The notes under the pieces were generated by a model that saw nothing but the letters and a program-made list of their open reading frames with translations, did no database searches and was not told the origin of the DNA. The translations under genes and the position numbers were made by a program. Positions 62,090 through 64,000 of a DNA stretch of 64,000 nucleotides are shown piece by piece (positions within the stretch are counted from its first letter, which is position 1; every line of letters begins with the position of its first letter). The DNA is from Cycas panzhihuaensis (Eukaryota > Cycadophyta). The stretch is taken from the NCBI GenBank assembly GCA_023213395.1, contig CM041465.1:243729741-243793740 (forward strand). The letters run 5' to 3'.

Positions 62090-62512
62090 ATGGCATTACT
62101 TATCTTCACCGATGGCAGAAGCTGCGATAACCCATGCCCTTCTTCCACCATGTGGATTCTCCTTGACCCTTCCAAATATGACTTTATGAGTTCTAGTATC
62201 TTCCTTCTCGAGGCCACCAATAACGAAGGTGAGCACACAGTTGTTATTGAGGCCCTTACCGATCCACTCTGCTTCTACTTTGGATCCATCATCCTCTTCT
62301 GCGACTCTCAAGTTGTGGTATCCCATCTCACCCAGGTTTACCAAGTGTGGTACCCATGCCCGAGAGCCCTCGCCTTAACTACCAGGTCCTTATTGGCTTG
62401 TTTCCCATCTGTTGAGATCCATCACATTCCTCAAGCTCTCAATGCTGAGGCAGACAGCCTGGTTCATCTTGTCCTTGAGCTTCACATCCCTCTTCTTATC
62501 GACCCATCTTGA
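62090..62512 (+). pseudogene. Free-standing type I RNase H frame (G), uninterrupted 140 codons
   Basis: ATG to TGA with no internal stop. MALLIFTDGRS holds the first Asp, EATNNEGEHTVV the Glu, LFCDSQVVVSHLTQVYQV the second Asp and HIPQALNAEADSLVHLVLE the last Asp with the conserved His and Asn. The GNPGP loop reads DNPCP, so substrate-loop glycines are changed. 423 nt as in L and M. It is the only open frame among the three copies. I call it a pseudogene because the element is dead, but the frame itself could still be translated if transcribed. Confidence 0.82.
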
Positions 62513-62996
62513 GAGACTTGTCTGGTTAGCTAGGTGCCCAAGTCTTAGGTCATCTTGTACTTCGTAGTGATCAATTTGTACCTTCAAAAGTTGATTGCTA
62601 ATGAGGTTAAACTATGGCGACTACTAGGTTTGTTTCCTTACTTTACTCTCAGTATCTTTCTTCATACACAACTCTCACTACTCTTGACTTACATCTGTAT
62701 ATAGCACTTTGTTCATGACATCTGTTTGATCCTATATGCGGTATTCACCACCCTTCCATTGTACTCTTGCAATGGGGGCATCCCCCTCATCTACTATCAT
62801 TGTCTGTTGACTACAATGACATATAGGCAGCTCCTATATTGTCTTAGCCTTACCTCTACACCCACACATTCTACCATGACACTCGCCATCACCTTTGGCT
62901 CACACCAACGTTATGTTTATTTGTATATATAGATGCTACTAACAATGTGTTGCCAGCATTTATTATCACATTATGTCTCTGATCTAGTGGCTTTTT
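62513..62996 (+). other. Spacer between RNase H frame and polypurine tract (G)
   Basis: Matches L 4972-5491 without the TA expansion. The block AATGAGGTTAAACTATGG is shared by L, M and G. No gene. Confidence 0.5.
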
Positions 62997-63010
62997 CGCT
63001 AAGGGGGTAG
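62997..63010 (+). other. Polypurine tract of gypsy G
   Basis: GCTAAGGGGGTAG directly before the 3' LTR start. Confidence 0.7.
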
Positions 63011-63562
63011 TGTTTCCTGGCTATCAGGAATGGGTTTTTGGCAAGTCAACTCAGCAGGTATGCTTCTAGTCTTTGCTTCTGCTACTTCTCTAGAAAGGTA
63101 AATCGAAGCATCTATCTTCACTACATGACTGATTGATACATTTGAGTGATCATCTTGTATCTGATGCTTGATCACACTATTGGACACTCTTTTAGCCTAT
63201 GACGATCTACAGGATATGCATCCCCATGGCACTCCATAACCCTCCTATACACTTCCATGTTGTCTTAAGTGTCGCCTAGCTTGTGTGATTCATTTACACC
63301 CTCATCGCCACATCAGAGCTCCTAACACCTCGCTAGGAGTGATTGGCCTCTTTTACCTACTTGCCGATATCCTAGGAATCCTATCTCTTTGGTGCCCCAT
63401 CTAGTCTAGGTTATTTCCTCACTATGACTGTCCCCCGGCCATATGGATAGGGGGGGCAGCCCCTCCTAGGCCTGGGGTACCCTTTTTTAGAGCTCCCAAC
63501 ATTCCTTTTTCCTTGTGTTTTGCATTCTGTCACTGCACCTTGACAAATATCATGGTACTATG

Positions 63563-63590
63563 GTAAACTTCATGGTACCATGAAGTTTAC
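63563..63590. repeat. Perfect 28-bp palindrome in U3 of the G 3' LTR
   Basis: Centred on GGTACC, arms GTAAACTTCATG. About 140 bp upstream of the LTR TATA box. Confidence 0.95.
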
Positions 63591-63725
63591 TATGGGGCAA
63601 CTGTCATAAATTATTTTTTTTAATATGCCATGGTAATTTTCATATTTTTCTTGAAATTGCCACGTGGCTTAGTCACACCCTGAGTCTTAGCCTAACCCTA
63701 ATCATCTAATTAAGCTAGGGTTAGG

Positions 63726-63732
63726 TATAAAA
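63726..63732 (+). promoter_or_regulatory. LTR TATA box (G, 3' LTR)
   Basis: TATAAAA in GGTATAAAACCCAAAAAG, as in the 5' LTR. Confidence 0.6.
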
Positions 63733-64000
63733 CCCAAAAAGACTTTATTTTCCCTCTCTTCTTCCATTTATTCTCCTCTCCTCTTCAACTCTCACAAGTG
63801 ATTTTCTATAGGAGCACCTTGTAACATCTAAGATACCTATGTCCCAACCTAAGATTTGCCTTCTCCAGCTTAGATCTACAGTAGCAGGCTCAAGAACAAG
63901 CTTCTCCAAGTAAGGATATGCTCCAAGTCTCACCTCCACATGTAATCATCAAGTTTCTCCAAGCTTCTCTTCAGGTTTCATAGCCTTTATAGGGATCCAC

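Larger units (their letters stand above)
63011..64000 (+). repeat. 3' LTR of gypsy G, first 990 bp
   Basis: TGTTTCCTGGC onward, co-linear with 31327-32320. Cut by the window edge. Includes the perfect palindrome 63563-63590 and TATA box 63726-63732. Confidence 0.9.

Overview
This window is repeat-derived nuclear DNA from a seed plant with a large, retrotransposon-rich genome. The evidence is nested LTR retrotransposons with plant-type primer-binding sites (initiator tRNA-Met for the Ty1/copia elements, tRNA-Arg for the Ty3/gypsy ones), a plant mobile domain (PMD) reading frame, and long TA microsatellites. LTR pairs look clearly diverged and every large reading frame is broken, so old insertions have been retained; a gymnosperm is possible but cannot be shown. 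I see no host gene, rRNA, tRNA gene or CRISPR array.

Layout. 1-8273: 3' part of a giant Ty3/gypsy element (L, + strand) ending in a 2.8-kb LTR. 8274-11553: copia element A (- strand), apparently split by L. 11554-18178: AT-rich old sequence with an unassigned coding relic, a 45-bp tandem repeat and the integrase end of an older gypsy element (- strand). 18179-31326: gypsy element M (- strand), same family as L, with its 5' LTR cut by the next element. 31327-64000: gypsy element G (+ strand), same family, about 18.9 kb without its passengers. Copia B (35125-40369, -) lies in G's leader. Copia D (41155-51831, -) lies in G's gag. Copia C (41167-46502, +) lies inside D's 3' LTR. Target-site duplications seen directly are TGATG for B, TTCAT for D and AATAC for C. 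Insertion order: old gypsy, then M, then G, then B and D, then C; separately, A before L.

The gypsy family is the most interesting part. Sense order is LTR (about 3.1 kb), tRNA-Arg PBS, gag, protease, RT, RNase H, integrase, a roughly 4.8-kb extra region, polypurine tract, LTR. The protease motif DNGSS, element size and second RNase H suggest the Tat lineage (Ogre/Retand/Grande-like). The extra region carries two divergent units. One is an antisense gene that I reconstruct as three exons with conserved splice signals and its own TATA box; exon 2 encodes a PMD-like protein and exon 3 a coiled-coil-like tail. The other is a free-standing RNase H frame in the sense direction, 423 nt long in all three copies. 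L lost RT to integrase but kept the PMD gene and RNase H. M lost RT and PMD exons 2-3 but kept the antisense promoter, exon 1, the donor site and RNase H.

All assignments come from reading motifs and comparing copies within the window; no database search was possible, and coordinates of decayed domains are approximate.
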